Shown: positions 49,200 to 62,873, numbered from the stretch's first letter. The stretch is 64,000 nucleotides of DNA from Austropuccinia psidii (GCA_023105745.1 JALGQZ010000018.1:11297338-11361337), one strand, 5' to 3'. The notes: generated by a model not told the origin, from the letters alone. Made by a program: numbers and translations.

Positions 49200-50440
49200 C
49201 AATGGCCTTGTTGAGCTTAAAATGGCTATTGTAAGGTGATTCCATTTCTGTTTTTTTTTCAGCTCAATTTACATTTTCCACTTTTCTTTTTAAAGCTGAT
49301 GCTTTATTTGTTCATAATGCTCGTGATAATCCATCTGGAGCTGTAATTTCTTCTCCAGAAATATTTTATTTTCCTGTTTTTATGCCTTTTAAAATATAAT
49401 TGTATTCCATTAAATAAAATTTCTTGTTCCAATTTCTTCCTATCCTATTATAAATGTCTAGCTTCATGTGATTCACATGCTTCAGGAAATAAATTAGAAT
49501 TTCATATCAAAAAAAGAAAGAAAATTTAAATACCATTTTTCCCACTTTTTAATAAGTGTGTGTAGAAAGATGAAAATAAACTTGAGATTTTTTTCCATCC
49601 ACAACTATTCTAATTTTTTATGATAACCAAAGGATCTTTATGACTTTAAATCAGGTATTGATTGGAGTTTTTGTGATATTTCAGTTCAAATAAGTATACT
49701 AATTGTAAGATAAAAGCAATATAGAAAAGAAAAAAACTCACATTCTGATAATCCAAATTTGAAATTTTAACTGTATCATGAATTTCATTCAGGCCCTCAT
49801 TCTCTCCAATTGGGATATATGAATGAAAATAATGTATTAATACATCAATATACATCTGGACCTACCTCCAGGTATGGATCTGTTGGTTCATAATCACTAA
49901 TGAATGAATCATCTTTTTAATAAAAAGTGGTGATTACGGTTATTGTTGGTTTATTACTAAAAGATTCATCCATCTCATTATAACATGGGCATATACTTTA
50001 TAAATCATTGTCCGTTGTCTTTATACCCCTTTTTTAAACATCTTCAGTGATTCCAGCTACTGTAGAATCTTTAAATTTCCTGACCAATGTGTGTTTATCC
50101 TTAAATGTTCTCCCCTGGTGCCTAATTATTGCATCTGTAAGATTCAATTGGCTTTGTAGCTTCTTATTTACCTCAAGAGCCATCAGTTGAAATTATTTCT
50201 TTTTTCTTGAAGGAGGCTATTAAATAATAGTATTACCACTGATGCCAAAGCATGAATTGTAATTAGGTTTGCTTTCCAACCAATTAATTACACAGAGATA
50301 ACTGGCCTGAGCTAGATGCCCAGAACAGTGTGACTGAGATGTGGTTGACATTTTAGATTTACTGTGCCAGTGAGCTTTTTGGAAATGGAATTTTAAACCA
50401 ATTGGGTGTTTAGAAAAACACATTAACTGGAGTATCATAG
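49200..50440 (-). pseudogene. Harbinger accessory protein remnant
   Basis: Minus-strand fragments align with the accessory protein of the first copy: YLCVINWLESKPNYNSCFG (about 50310-50250) against YLTIINWLSVKSNFESRFG, then AGITED and ICPCYNEM near 50060-49970 against AGITEED and MCPCYAEM, and a decayed coiled-coil end near 49400-49200. Several stops and frameshifts. The solo LTR sits just beyond its 3' end. Confidence 0.6.
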
Positions 50441-50739
50441 ATAAAGAAAAGCTAATGGTTATTTAAGTATGATATGGGTTGAAAATAAAAATTGATAAAA
50501 TTTTGTGCATTGACTGTGAGAATCATAAATTGGAGATGAATATAGGATTGCAAAACAATGGTATTAGGTTTAACTGAAAAGACCCATGTTTTTTGGGTGA
50601 CTAGAAATAATGGAAAATTCAGCTGAAATATTTTTGTATTTTGTTTAAAAAAGATGCATCTTTTTGAGTGATTTTTTTCCAAAATCCCACATCATTTCAA
50701 GGTGGGATTTGGTAAGCTTGAGACCCCCAATATGCCTTT

Positions 50740-52143
50740 TGTAAGGTTTATATATGAAGCTCTTGATAATAGTAACAAATATCAAGAGTACTATGAATGT
50801 CCTCAGAAGAAATAATAATATAATGAAATATTTCAACCACAAATTAATATAGTTATTGAAATTAATTATATCAAAAAAAGGAATTTCTTATTATTAAAAA
50901 ATTTAATAATAATAAAAATCTTGATAATTATTATATTATTATTATAGTCACTGAAAGGTATAATAACAAGAATATATAAAGCCCTTAACTAGACAATTAT
51001 AGATGGAAAATATTAATATCTATCCACTTATAGGTAATATAAATATTATTTATAAAAGAGATGTCAGACACACTATGCAAAGATAGTTCTTCTAAGAAAA
51101 TTCTATATAAATAAAACTCATACTAGATAAAAAAGATATAGAACTTGAGAGAAAACTTACTTATAACATTTATTTAATACCAGTCAAAAAACAATAGTTA
51201 TAGTATTAAATAATTTTCATAAAATGGAAACATGTCAAAAATCAATGTTTCAAAAGATAAAATAACTTTCTATGATAAAATGTGATATTTAAGAGTTTTT
51301 AAGAGGAAAATGTGGATTTTGAAGGATATTTAAGACAATAATTTTAGGCAATAAAATGTATTATGGGTAATTAAAACAATAATATAACTTCTATTATTTC
51401 AATTATTTGATTTAAGATTAATAAAGAACAGAAAACTTGAGAAATACTTTTAATAATAATATTTTATAATTAATAAAACTTTACCTGTTTAAATATCTAA
51501 TTTGATTGGAATGATAATTGGTTATTTGAAAAAACAGTTATGTAAAGGCTGTTTTTATGACTTCAGAGAAGCTCTAATGATTCATAATTGATATAGAGGG
51601 CGTGCTCAGGTAAAAACTGAAAAACATGCTTAAAAATAAGGTTCTTAACTTAAGGTAACTTATTTTCAATTTCAATTTCAATTTACCAGTGCTATTCTTA
51701 ACTACAAGTAAATTGGATCCTCTTTTGCATTAATTATTTTAAGCTTAAATATAAAATAATTTTATTAATATTAAAATTAATCACATGGAAAACTCAAAAA
51801 TAAGATTTCAAGCAGAAATCTCTTAAACTGAATTTTTAAAGAAATCTTAATTTTCTTTAAGAATAATTGATAAGATTATTTGAAAGGCTAATTTAAAATT
51901 CAACCTGTTTAAAAAAGATACTTGAAATATAATGTATACACAGATAAAATTAAATTGTAAGCTGTGTGAGCTTTTCACACAAATCCATTAAGGATTGGAT
52001 CTTGAATGAATTTTTGAAGTTATTGCTATTTTTCCATGTACAATAGAAACACACACAAAACATTAGCTTTTGATAAGGTTTTTTAGGTTTTGACAGCGCT
52101 TAAGACCCTAATTACAAGCTTGCATATTGAGATTTACCCTTTG
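50740..52143 (-). repeat. Partial LTR, host of the old chromovirus insertion
   Basis: Aligns with the first about 1.6 kb of the LTR at 52144-54455, starting TGTAAGGTTTATATATGAAG and running to GAGATTTACCCTTTG. At that point the old chromovirus is inserted; the intact LTR continues ...ACCCTTTGGCAGC at 53747-53758. The remainder of this older LTR should lie beyond the right end of the window. Confidence 0.65.
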
Positions 52144-54455
52144 TGTAAGGTTTGTCTATGAAACTCTTGATAATAGTAACAATATCAAGAGTACTATGAC
52201 TGTCCTCAGTAAAAAAATATAATATAATAAAATATTATAACCACAAATTTAAATATAATTATTGAAAAAAATTATAAAAAAATAAATTTAATTATTATTA
52301 TATAAAATAATAATAAAAAAATATAATAATTATAATAAATGATAATTATTCTATTATTGTTATAGTCACTGAAGATTATAACAATAAGAATTGTAAAGCT
52401 CTTAATGAGACAATTACATGTGGAGAATATAAAAATTTAGCCACTTAAAAATAATATATGAATATTATTTATAAAAGAATTAAAGCACACACTGTGCAGA
52501 AATAATTCTTATCAAGAAATTCTATATAAAAAAACTAATAATAGATAAAAAAGATATAGAATTTTAGAGAAAACTTGCTTATAATATAAATTTAATACAA
52601 CAAGGCAAATACAACAGTTATTATATTAAATAATTATTATAAGTTAAAAAAACTCCAAAAATCAATATTTCAAATGATAAAACAACTTTTTATGATAAAA
52701 AATATGATTAAAGAGTTTTTGAGAAGAATTTGTGGATTTAAAAGATATTTTAAAGACAATAATTTTATAAAATAAAATAAATTATAGGTGATTACAGCAA
52801 TAATCTAATTTATATGATTTCAATTCTTTAATTCAAGATTTATAAAGAATAAAATTCTTAAGAAATACTTTAATAAGGAGACTTTATGTATAATAAAACT
52901 TTAACTGTTTAAATGTCTAATATGATTGGATTGATAAGTGATGATGGACAAAACAAGCAATGAAAAGACTATTTTAATTTCTAAAGAGCAGCTCTCAAGT
53001 TTCATAATGGATTTAGAGGGCATTCTCAGGTCAAAACTGAAAAACTATGCTTAAAAATCAGGTTCTTAACTTAAGGTAACTTACTTTTAATTCCAATTTA
53101 AAGTTACCAGTGTTATTATTAATTCCAAGTAGCTTTAATCCTAATTTAAGTTAGTAATTTTAAGTTTTAATATAAAATAAGTCAATTTATATTAAAGTTC
53201 ATCACATGAACAACTTAAAAATAGAGTTTCAAGCAGAATCCTCTTAAAGTCAATTTTTAATTAATTTTGAAAAAAAGTAGCTTTAATCCTCATTTAAGTT
53301 AGTAATTTTAAGTTTTAATATAAAATAAGTTTATTTATATTAAAGTTCATCACATGAACAGCTTAAAATTAGAGTTTCAAGCAGAATTCTCTTAAATTCA
53401 ATTTTTAATTAATTTTGAAAGAAATATCAATTTCCTTAAGAATAATTAAAAAAGTAAATTTCCAGGCTAATTACCCAGGAATTTTATTTAGAAAGCATAG
53501 TTGGAATTTAATTTATATATAGATAGGATTAAAGGTTAAGCTGTGTGAAACGTTCAAGCAAATTAATTAAGAATCGGATTTTTAATGAATTTTTGAAGTT
53601 ATTAATATTTTTCCACATAAAATAGCAATACACACCAAACCTTAACTTTTGATAAGGTTTTAATGCTGTTACCCTGAAAGATTCTAGCTTATTTAAGTTT
53701 TGACAGGTCTTAAAACTCCAATTTCAAGCCTGAATATTGGGATTTACCCTTTGGCAGCTTGAAATTCCTGTCTAAATTGGGTTAAAACCAGTTTAAACCT
53801 TAAGGTTAGATCAAAGTCTAATATTGAAGTTTAAATAAGGTTGAAAATCCTCCAATACAGGTGGACAGCCTTAATTGAATCCTTGCAGATCCAAAAAGCT
53901 GGGTACCCCAGCTCTGTTTGGTCTTTTTCCTTTGTCCCACCTTTTTGTGTGGATTTTGCCCTTTTATTCATTTAAAGCCATACTATGGCCTTAAACCCTT
54001 TTAAATTGAGCTCATGCAGGATTTACATTCTGTATGGAAAATTCTCAGCCAATCCAGTAAATATACACAACACCTCAATTTTAACTAAAATTTTGGTAAG
54101 TTTGCATAAACCTTATGCAACATTAAATTTAAGCTTATTTAAGCTTAAATTTAAAAGTTTTAAAGAAATGTTGAAAAAAGCTATATTAATACTGTGAGAC
54201 TCTTAAATCTTCCAATAACATAAGAAATAAGCCTTCTTGGGTATAACACCCTATGGGTGTACCCTAGGTCATTTTTGGTTTAGAACCCAAAAATGACATA
54301 ATATTTATAACTTGGTTTATCCAAAAAAAAGTTATACTTCTTTCTATTACTTTTTATTTTGAATTCAATTGAAAATTCTGTTGAAGACTAACTAAACTGT
54401 ATATACAGTTATTTGTGGCCTTGTGGGTATGCTATACATAGCTCACAGGCTCACA
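52144..54455 (-). repeat. 3' LTR of the old chromovirus
   Basis: In element orientation it begins TGTGAGCCTGTGAGC and ends CAAACCTTACA. It includes a perfect 16-bp palindrome AACTGTATATACAGTT at 54395-54410 and an internal tandem duplication (53129-53424). The region aligns with the truncated 5' LTR at 62874-63764. Confidence 0.85.
53129..53424. repeat. 148-bp tandem duplication inside the LTR
   Basis: GTAGCTTTAATCC... is repeated at 53129-53276 and 53277-53424 with about a dozen differences, ending TTTTTAATTAATTTTGAAA in both. Confidence 0.85.
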
Positions 54456-54589
54456 TTCCCTACCACCAAAAGAAATTGTAGCACAATTTTCTTTTAGTAG
54501 TATACCCCCAAGTTAATTGGGGGGTATCATCCACTGTCCAACCTCTATATTTATACTTTCAAGTATGTAAAGCACACAATTCAGATTTT

Positions 54590-57500
54590 TCATTGAGGAG
54601 TTGGTCTTCTCTCATGTGTGGTTCTTCTGAGACACCTTTGTGAATCAGTTATCTTTTCTGCTACAATCCATTCATCTTCATGTTGTGGATTTTCTTACCT
54701 GACCAAGTATTCTCTTTCATTTTTTCCCCTAAATCTTCTTTCTTTCAAGACTTTTAGTACTTTGTTCTCTTCACTTTGATCAAGTGGAGGTACTTCTGAG
54801 GGTGTTTAATTTCTCAAAGGAAATAATTCCTTATCACTTGAAGTGTAATGCTTTACCAGACTAACAGGAAAAGTTGGATGTTTGTTTTCTAATTCTCCTG
54901 AGTGTTCTATCTGTACTGAATTTTTCCCATGAAGGGCTTTAATAATAAGTGGTCCTGCAAAGGAATATTCACATTTATTTTTACCTTTAATATTATTAAA
55001 GCTCAAGGTTGAAACTAGTATCAAGTCCCCTACTTTGAATTCTGGGGTTTTATGACTTTTGTCCCATTTCTGTTTAGCATATTGAAAGGCATCATTCATG
55101 CTTTTATTTTCATGATGCCTTACTTTATAAAGAAATTGCTTAAAGCTTGAAGCAGTTTGATGAATATCAACTAAATCTTTCTTCAAAGTATCAACTGGAA
55201 GTTTAGGGTTCCATCCTTTTTCCAACATTGCACGAGTTTTGCCTGTTGAAGCATGGATGGAGGTCTTGTAGGCTAATTCCAATGCTGGTATAAGAGTACA
55301 CCAATGATGGGTAAAGCCATCAGAATCTTTAAATTCCAGGCCATAAGCACAAAATCCTCTGATCATGTCCTCAAGGGTCTGTATCTTTCTTTCTACTAGC
55401 CCATCTGTTTTTGGATGGTATGCTGTTGAGAATGTTAATTTTGTACCCAAAAGCTTATGTAAATCAGTCCATAAGGCTGATGTGAATTTTGGGTCTCTAT
55501 CACTAATGATATTTTTAAAGAGACCAGTATGAGATATAACTCTGTTCCAAATAAAAAGAGCTGTACTCATAGCAGTGTCATCTTTATGACATGGTAAAAA
55601 GATTGGTGTTTTGCTATATCTGTCTACAATGACAAGACTTGCATTGTAACCTTTATCACATCCAGGTGGTAAGGCAAATACCCAATCCAGATGAACCACT
55701 TTCCATGGGGTACTTGGTTCTTGGATATGAATCATGAAGCCAAATCTTTTACAAGTAGCTTTATTGGCTTTCTGGCATCTATCACAACTACGACAGTACT
55801 CAATGACATCTTTTCTCCAAGATGGCCACCAGGCAAATGTCTTAATTATTTTCATTCTTCTGTCTTCTGACAGATGTCCAGGATAAATGTTATCATGGAA
55901 TTCTAGAAGTATTGTGTTAATTAACATCCTAATACACAGGACCATGAATCATGTGTGTTTAGATCTATGATATAAAATACCATCAAATAAATGGAATCTC
56001 CCCTAGTCATAAGATGTTTTCCAAATCTCATCCAGAGAATTAGCAAAAGCTGCATCTTTGCAATCTTTGTCAAGTGGAGAAGTAAGAATATGACAGTTCT
56101 TATCCAGCTTGTAGCTTTCTATAACTTCTTCAAAGAATTCTGTCCCAACCTCTGTGATGTTAATTCCTTCACTTGGAATTTGAGGCTCTGCACCTGTGGG
56201 AACATAGGCAGGATTGTCAGGTGTATTGGGTAATGACCATCTACTCAGGCCATCAGAATTCTTGTGAATATTTTCAGCTTTATATACTATGGTCATATTA
56301 CCTCTATACTCCTGTATAGAAATCTGTCATCTTAACATGTGTCTGTTTGGAGCTTTCATGTTTGGAAGTGATTTTACTGCATTACAATCAGTAATCACTT
56401 AAAAAACAATACCATCAAGATAATAATGAAGTTTTTCCAGAGCCCATACAAGGAAAAGGAGCTCCATTTGGCTGGCTCCGTATCTGGTCTCAGTAGGTTT
56501 GATTTGTCTTGAAATAAAACAAATTGGACCTTCATAGGGTTTGTCATTTACAATTTGAACTTGATCAAGTGCTGCACCTAGGCCCTCACCACATGCATCA
56601 ATATACAGATTGAAAGGAAGTTTCCAGTCTGGAATAAGTAGTAATTGTGCATTGGTTAAGGAATATCTGATCTTCTCATATTCTTAAATCCTCTCATGTG
56701 TCATTTCAAAGACAGTTTGTTGATCACGAATTCTGTACAATGATCTGGCATGGATTGCAAAATATTCAAGGTATTGCCTGTAATAACTGGCAAACCTTAA
56801 GAAAGACATCATTTATTTTTTGTTCTGGGGCATTTGTTTCAGTAACATTGCAGCCACTTTGTTTTTATCAACACCAAGGCTCAGTCCTGACACTGCATGT
56901 CCCAGAGCTTGCAGCTCATGAGACCCAAAATTACATTTGTTAAGAGATATTTTCATGTTCACTTGAAGAATTTTCTTAAGTAATAATGAAAGCCTCTCTA
57001 AATGCAATTTCCATGTTTCTGAACAAATATTAATTTCATCAATATAAATTATTAACTATCCCTCTGAAAATTCATGTGGGAAAATGGTTATCATCATTCT
57101 TTGGTAATGAGAGGGTGCATTTTTAATACCAAAAGGCATCCTCAAGTATTCATAAATACCACAATGAGCAATAATACTCAATAATTTCCTATCATGAGGT
57201 GTTAAAACATTCTGATGGAAACCTTTAAGAGCAACCATGGAGGTAATAAATCTTGCTTTGGATAATTGAGTCAAAGTCTCATGGGTTCTAGGGATTGAAT
57301 ACCTATCCAGAATAGTGTAGGTATTCAATGCTCTAAAATCACCAACCATCCTTGATTTATCATTATGCCAAGTAATGATTACAGGAGTTGTGACTTCTAC
57401 CTCTTCATTGTGTCCAACTTTCTAGGAACTCCCAGTTTCATTAGTTCATTAATATGATTTTCTAATGCTTCTCTGGCCCTAGGGCTAGCTGTGTAAGCTG

Positions 57501-59578
57501 GTATTCTTAAAACTGGAGGGTAATGTCTTTCCACATTAAGCATAATTTCCACTTCATGGCATTGTATAGCCCCAAGTGGTTCATTATCAGAAGAAAAGGC
57601 TTCCCTGTATTAAGATAAAATTTCAATAAGTTCTTCCTTCATTTCTGGTGTTAATTCAGGACCAATTTGTGCTTCAATTAATTGATCTGACAAAAATTTC
57701 TCTTTATTAACATTTTTTACTTGTCTAATGACAGTTATTTCTCTTTTTTCTGGAGGAAAAGCAAATTTTTGCCTTTTATTCTCCTCTATAGTGAAATAAC
57801 TGTCTTTATGATTATTAATATCAATACCATAAATATTGAGATAATCATTTCCAAGTATAAAGTGTTGTGAAGTACAATTATTCATAACAAATTCAACTTT
57901 TAATCTGATACTTTTTTTAGGATGAGGGAATATCATTTCTGCTTCAAATATACCCAAGGGGTGCATATTTTGGCTGGAACTGCTGAGTTTTATACCTTCA
58001 ATTGGAATTAACTTGTCTTGCCAATTGGTATAAATATTTTAAAGATAATCTTTTCCAACACAAGTACCAAAAGCACCTGAGTCAAGATGTATCTTGACTT
58101 CTCTGTTGTTTATCACAATATTAGTGATACAAGATGCTCCATCTGTATAACATTACCTCTGGCTGGATTGGTTTTCTGCTTTTTAGCATCTTGCACATGT
58201 ATGAGATTCATACATTCATCACTGTACTGTGGTAAGTGAGTATGTACTTCTGTGACTTCAAAGGAAACATTAATATTTTCTATATTAAGTTGATCTAGCA
58301 ATTCCTATTCTTAAGAAGGCTCAGAATCAATTTCATGTACAGAGACATATTTTGTTTCTTTTGTGTCATCTTTTTCAATTTCTATCTCATTGATTCTTGT
58401 CTTTTTGGGGCAAGTATTAGCCAAATGAGATGTACTTACACACTTATGACATTTCAAAGGAGCTTTGTCATGTGCTTTATTGGGTTTTGGTATTGGTTTC
58501 CCACTGGTGTTGTTGTCCATTGGGGGTTTATACCAATTTCTACCAATTTTTGTTCTAGTAGGGATGTCCTCCATAGCATTAATATAATCTTCTGTAGAGA
58601 AAGGCTCAATACATCTTCTTCTTATAGAATGCTCAAGGTCACCACCACACTTTCTTAATATCCTTTTATGTACCATTGTTTCAGACATATCAGGATGAAG
58701 GGAAGTTAATCTGTCCTTTTGTTTAAGAAACCAAGACATGGGCCTGTCCCTCTCAATATTGAAAATGGATTCTTCAAAATAATTCTCCATTTTAAATCTC
58801 CAGGAATAATTTGCCCATTTTGAAATAATCTGTTCTTTCTACAAAGACAAAGAATGTTTACCATGATCTTGTCTCATTTTGTAAACCATTTCTTTGCTGA
58901 TTTGGTATAAATTGAGTGTAATCTGGAGCTTATGTATTCATCTTGTATGTTAAAGTCCTCTTTAAAAATATCAATTGTTTTCACAAATTCCATATGATTA
59001 TATTCCCCTTCACCACTGAAGGTTGGCCATTCCTCTAGTCTTGAAATGTCCTGGAAATTTCAAGCAGTTTCTACTTCTGCATTACTTGAAATTGTATGAT
59101 GTAAGTCATTATTCAAGTTTAGCACATTTCTGTCAAACATTGGTGTAGAATGTCTTGGCAAATCATTCTTCAGTGATATATTATCAATAATTGATTGAAT
59201 ATCTTCTTTCAATTCAAGTCTTGCTTTATCACTTTTTTCAAATTGTTCTTGGAAAAGAGCTGCATTGTGCCCAGTTAAGTTTTCCAAGTTTTGAACTTGT
59301 ATTCTGAATTCTTTTAACTGTCTAGTGTTAAAAGATATAGAATTGTCATCTGGTTGATTGAGTAAGGTAACCTTAGACTCAATTCTTGCACAAATTTGCA
59401 TCAAAGACAAAATATTGTATTTATTAACATTCTCAAGGCCCATAATGGTCTTTTGTGACTCTTTTACTTGCAGTATCTCATTACCCAACTTTTGTTGGAT
59501 ATACTTAAATGTTTTAAATATTGTTATAATTTCTTCATTACAAGTTTCAATTTGGCTTACAAGCTTTACAAGATCCAC
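54590..59578 (-). pseudogene. gag-pol: Decayed Gag-Pol of the old chromovirus
   Basis: Read on minus from GTG 59578, homologous along its length to the intact polyprotein at 31826-37750. Gag coiled coil 59578-59060; Gag core with frameshift 59050-58800; C-terminal Gag and CCHC knuckle (CHKCVSTSHLANTC) 58790-58311; protease with LDSGAF near 58090 and C-terminal part 57966-57610; RT fragments 57349-56813, where the catalytic YIDD has become YIDE (Glu at 57034-57036); RNase H about 56620-56300; integrase 55945-54806, the longest intact piece (379 codons) with DRDPKF and TDGLVERK; chromodomain remnant with EREYLVR to TGA at 54590-54592. Numerous TAA/TAG/TGA codons and some frameshifts make it non-functional. 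Confidence 0.85.
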
Positions 59579-59667
59579 TTCTTTGGAAAAGATTGGTTCA
59601 ATCTTTCATCTTCCTTGTTTTTGAATTCCATCAGAGCTCTTTCCATATTGAACACATTGTCCATGGC

Positions 59668-61495
59668 TGTGAGCCTTAGAGGTAATTTCATATACCCAAA
59701 AGACCACAAATACAAAAATAACATATTAATATAAATAAAATAAATTTATTTATATTATTCAAATAAAAATCAAAATATAAATATAAAATTATCTTAAAAA
59801 TAAGAAAATTAATTACAATTTAAAAATAAAAATACATTAAATTTTGTAAGTATAAAATTACATTTATACTTAAAAAAAATTAAGTAAAAATGAAATTTTA
59901 ACAAAATTGTGAAAAAATAAATAAATTTGGAAAAAAGTTAAATAGAAATTATTATAGCTTTTTATCCAATAAATAAACATATAAAGATTATTTCACCATT
60001 GGATTCCTCATAAAAAATCAGGTGGGGTCACCTCTGAGTGAAATTCTTGTAACTCAACTCTAAATAAGCTTAAATTAAGTTTTTAGTATTTTCAATACAA
60101 AAGTTGAAAATCCTCAAAACCTTAATTTGATTCACACCACATGTGGTGTTAACCATCAATTTTTGTGTTAAAATTGAGGTGTTGTGTTTAGTTTAGAAGT
60201 TATGAGGAATTGAAGTATTTTCAATTGAATTCAATTGAAATGTCAAAATGGGCGCATGTATTACATAAGTGAACTTTGATTTACATATGAGGTGTCAATT
60301 ATTACTGTATTGTACTGTACAATTGAATTGAATTCCATATATAAACTATAAGTATAATACATGATGAGGAATTAAAGGAAAAATAAATTGGAAAGATTAA
60401 ATTTGGGGGGACAAGGAACTCCAGCTCTAAGGGGGAGCTAGACCCCCAAAATCCTTGCTGACAGGCGTGGGATGTCAAAATTCACGCAAAAGTTCATCAC
60501 TTTTGGCCTGGAATTGAGTTACAGGGTCTGTGGACTCAATTGATGATGAGGTTTTGATACCAACTGGGGTAGTTTTAGCTGTTCCCAAGAGGGTAAAACT
60601 ACCCTTAAGATAAAACAATAATAGTAAAAACAGTTTTAACTGGTTTCTATGCCTCTGACACACATTCTGACGTGCTTTGAAGGCTCTAGGCCTAGTATTG
60701 CTATAGTAATGGCTGATTTAAGGGTCTAAAATGGCTAAAAATGGCTTAAACCAGCCCTTTTTGGTCTGAACCAGGGTTCAATGATGCCATAATTGGCTTT
60801 TCTGTTGTCAGACTGTTTTTCACGACTTACAAGAGTAAATTTTACTTTTGGAGTAAGAGAATTGATGGCTATAAAAGAATGTCTTCTTTGCCCCACTTTT
60901 CTCTTCATGTTAGAATCTTTTCCTTTTATTAATTAGTTTAAACACTGTTAAACCAATCAATAAAAGATTCCAACCACCTTTCTTATATCATTTTAAACCT
61001 TTTAACCACGTTAAAAAAACATTATAATCATTGTTTGTAGCTTTTATAATCATTTTTACCCCTGAACCACCCCAAAAAGGGAATTAAAGCATCTCTCATC
61101 ACTGTAAACTTTGTCACTTTGTTTCCAAACTCACTCTGGTCACTTTTGGGCATGTTTTCTCTTTAATATTCTTTTTAAAGACTCTGTTCTTTAATTAATT
61201 GCTTGCAGTTCTTTTCTCAATTAATTCCAATTGAAATTGCTCTTGAAGAAATTTCTTTTGTAGCCTTAAATATCTCTTGTAGAGTATTTTTGGATAAATT
61301 TTTATTGTTGGTAAAACAATAAATCTTTATAGTATTATTGTTTTATACTAATAAAGTTATAAAAAATAAATTTGGCGTGTTTTCTCTTAAAAATAATATT
61401 TCTTACTATTTTTAATTGATTTTTTACCTTATACAAATTTTGAGGACAGGAAAAGTACTTGATTTTTAATCAAAGTTTCATATCCACACCTTACA
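59668..61495 (+). repeat. Solo LTR of the young chromovirus family
   Basis: 1828 bp, TGTGAGCCTTAG...CACACCTTACA, flanked by a perfect target duplication ATGGC (59663-59667, 61496-61500). It lies inside ORF1 of the old chromovirus and in the opposite orientation. It is colinear with the 1836-bp LTRs of 29514-39609, differing by scattered substitutions and small indels (for example two instead of three ATGGCTAAAA units). Confidence 0.95.
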
Positions 61496-61548
61496 ATGGC
61501 TGTCTTCTATTTCTTGGGAATCCTGTAATTCTGTGGGTCAGGCTCATT

Positions 61549-62329
61549 TCACTTGGGCTTTGCCTTTTGCTTTCCCTTTTGGTTGGTCTTTGGGGCTTGC
61601 TTGGGCTTTCTTGGAACTTGTTGAGGCTGATTTTCGCTTGTGGAGGCTTGGGGAGCTTCCACTGAGCTTTTTTCCTTCCCTTGGGCCAACTTCTTCTTCT
61701 GGTCCTCTGATAACATGCTTTGGATTTTCAACCAAGCTTTTATCTGTTGGACTTGTCCTTTGCAAGACATGGGTGTCCAACCCTTCAGATGTTCATCTGT
61801 ATTTTCTGGCCCCATGAACTTCTTCACTTGAAGATATGAGTTAATGGTGCCTATCCAAAGACTTGGGAGGAGTTCCCACTCTTGCTGCTTTGCTACCATA
61901 AACCAGTTCTTGTACTGAGACTGGTATATCTCTGTTGTTTCCTGTTGAAAGTGATTCAGGTCTAACAACAGCAATAGCAGTTATGTCAGCTTCTGGACTC
62001 TCAGTAAGAGTGTCAAAGGTCCTGGCCAACCTTTGGGAACTGGTGGAAGCTCTGGAATCCTCCATTTGTGCCTCTCCTCTGGGCTGGCATTCTTGTCTCT
62101 TTGATTTATGACTGGAATTTCCCAGTCCAGATCCATCTTATTGGATGGAGTAGTTACTTCCACTTCTAGTAGGAGTCATTTCACGTCAATATAGAGCAAT
62201 TAATACTAAGAAATGGATTGAATTCACCTGGTGGACCTTTAAAGGGTTCTTTGGTGATTAAACCCCTTGGTGCTGGGCTAGTTTGAATTTCAATATTAGA
62301 CTCTGAAGAGCTTTCTCTGATGGATGACA
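61549..62329 (-). pseudogene. ORF1 of the old chromovirus, split by a solo LTR
   Basis: Homologue of the spliced ORF1 at 31578-32489. Exon 62329-62228 and exon from 62165 are separated by a 62-nt intron (GTGAAT...TACTAG) in phase 1, the same place and phase as in the young element. Conserved features are NSYLQVKKFMG..N....LKGWTP (about 61840-61770), the Lys/Gln/Pro-rich linker, and beyond the solo LTR NVFNMERALMEF (59650-59610) against [12 protein letters not shown]. Stops at 61981-61983 (TAA), 61549-61551 (TGA) and a TAG near 61515 break it; the solo LTR inserted at the codons for A-M-D-N-V-F. The same stretch is also largely open in the Gag-Pol frame (62065-61841, 61780-61544). Confidence 0.65.
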
Positions 62330-62858
62330 CTAGAGAAAGAACAAATATCAGTTATTTTATCAAAAAATAAAAATAACATATAAAATAAACTTATTGGATA
62401 AAATTGTTTTAATGTAATTTATGGAAAATTACGTCAAAAAATAAAGAGAAATGTCTAAGATTAAAGAAAAATTGTTTTTAGTAAAGATTTTTAATTTTTA
62501 ATTTTTTATTTGATTTTATATTTTCTTTAAAGAAATAATAATTATGCAATTAATAAGCTATTAATCAAAATTTTATTATTATTCACTTTATACTAGAATA
62601 ACTCAAAGAATAAATTTCAAGTATTTGATGTGAAGAAGCCACTGGTTAGACAAAAGAAATTTATTCCAAGTCACTCAATAGAATATTGTTTCAAACAATA
62701 TTATTAAGAAAAATAACTTTAATAATATTATAAATATTATTTATAAGGGATAAGTCCCAAAAAAGGCAATATCAAAGTAAATACGGCAATTTTAAGTCAA
62801 AAACCAGTAAAATAAGGTCAAGAATATGATTTATGTCCCAAAAATTGGTTAAAATTAT

Positions 62859-62871
62859 GGCCAGGCCCCCA
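62859..62871 (-). promoter_or_regulatory. Primer binding site of the old chromovirus
   Basis: Minus-strand TGGGGGCCTGGCC, 2 bases inside the 5' LTR end at 62874; identical to that of the gag-only element. Confidence 0.75.
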
Positions 62872-62873
62872 AA

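Larger units (their letters stand above)
41877..50728. mobile_element. Second Harbinger-type transposon copy, heavily decayed
   Basis: Inverted ends: left GGTGTCTCAAGCTTACAAAA from 41877; right, read inward from 50728, GGGGGTCTCAAGCTTACCAA, both followed by AAATCCCA-type repeats. Although much mutated, it keeps the order of the 21001-26840 element: transposase remnant on plus, oxygenase remnant on minus, long A-rich spacer, accessory-protein remnant on minus. A solo LTR (47222-49153) is inserted near the accessory gene's 3' end, which accounts for about 1.9 kb of extra length. The TIRs differ from the first copy (GTCTCAAGCTTAC versus GTGTCAAAGTTACC), so this is a related subfamily rather than a recent duplicate. 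Confidence 0.7.
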
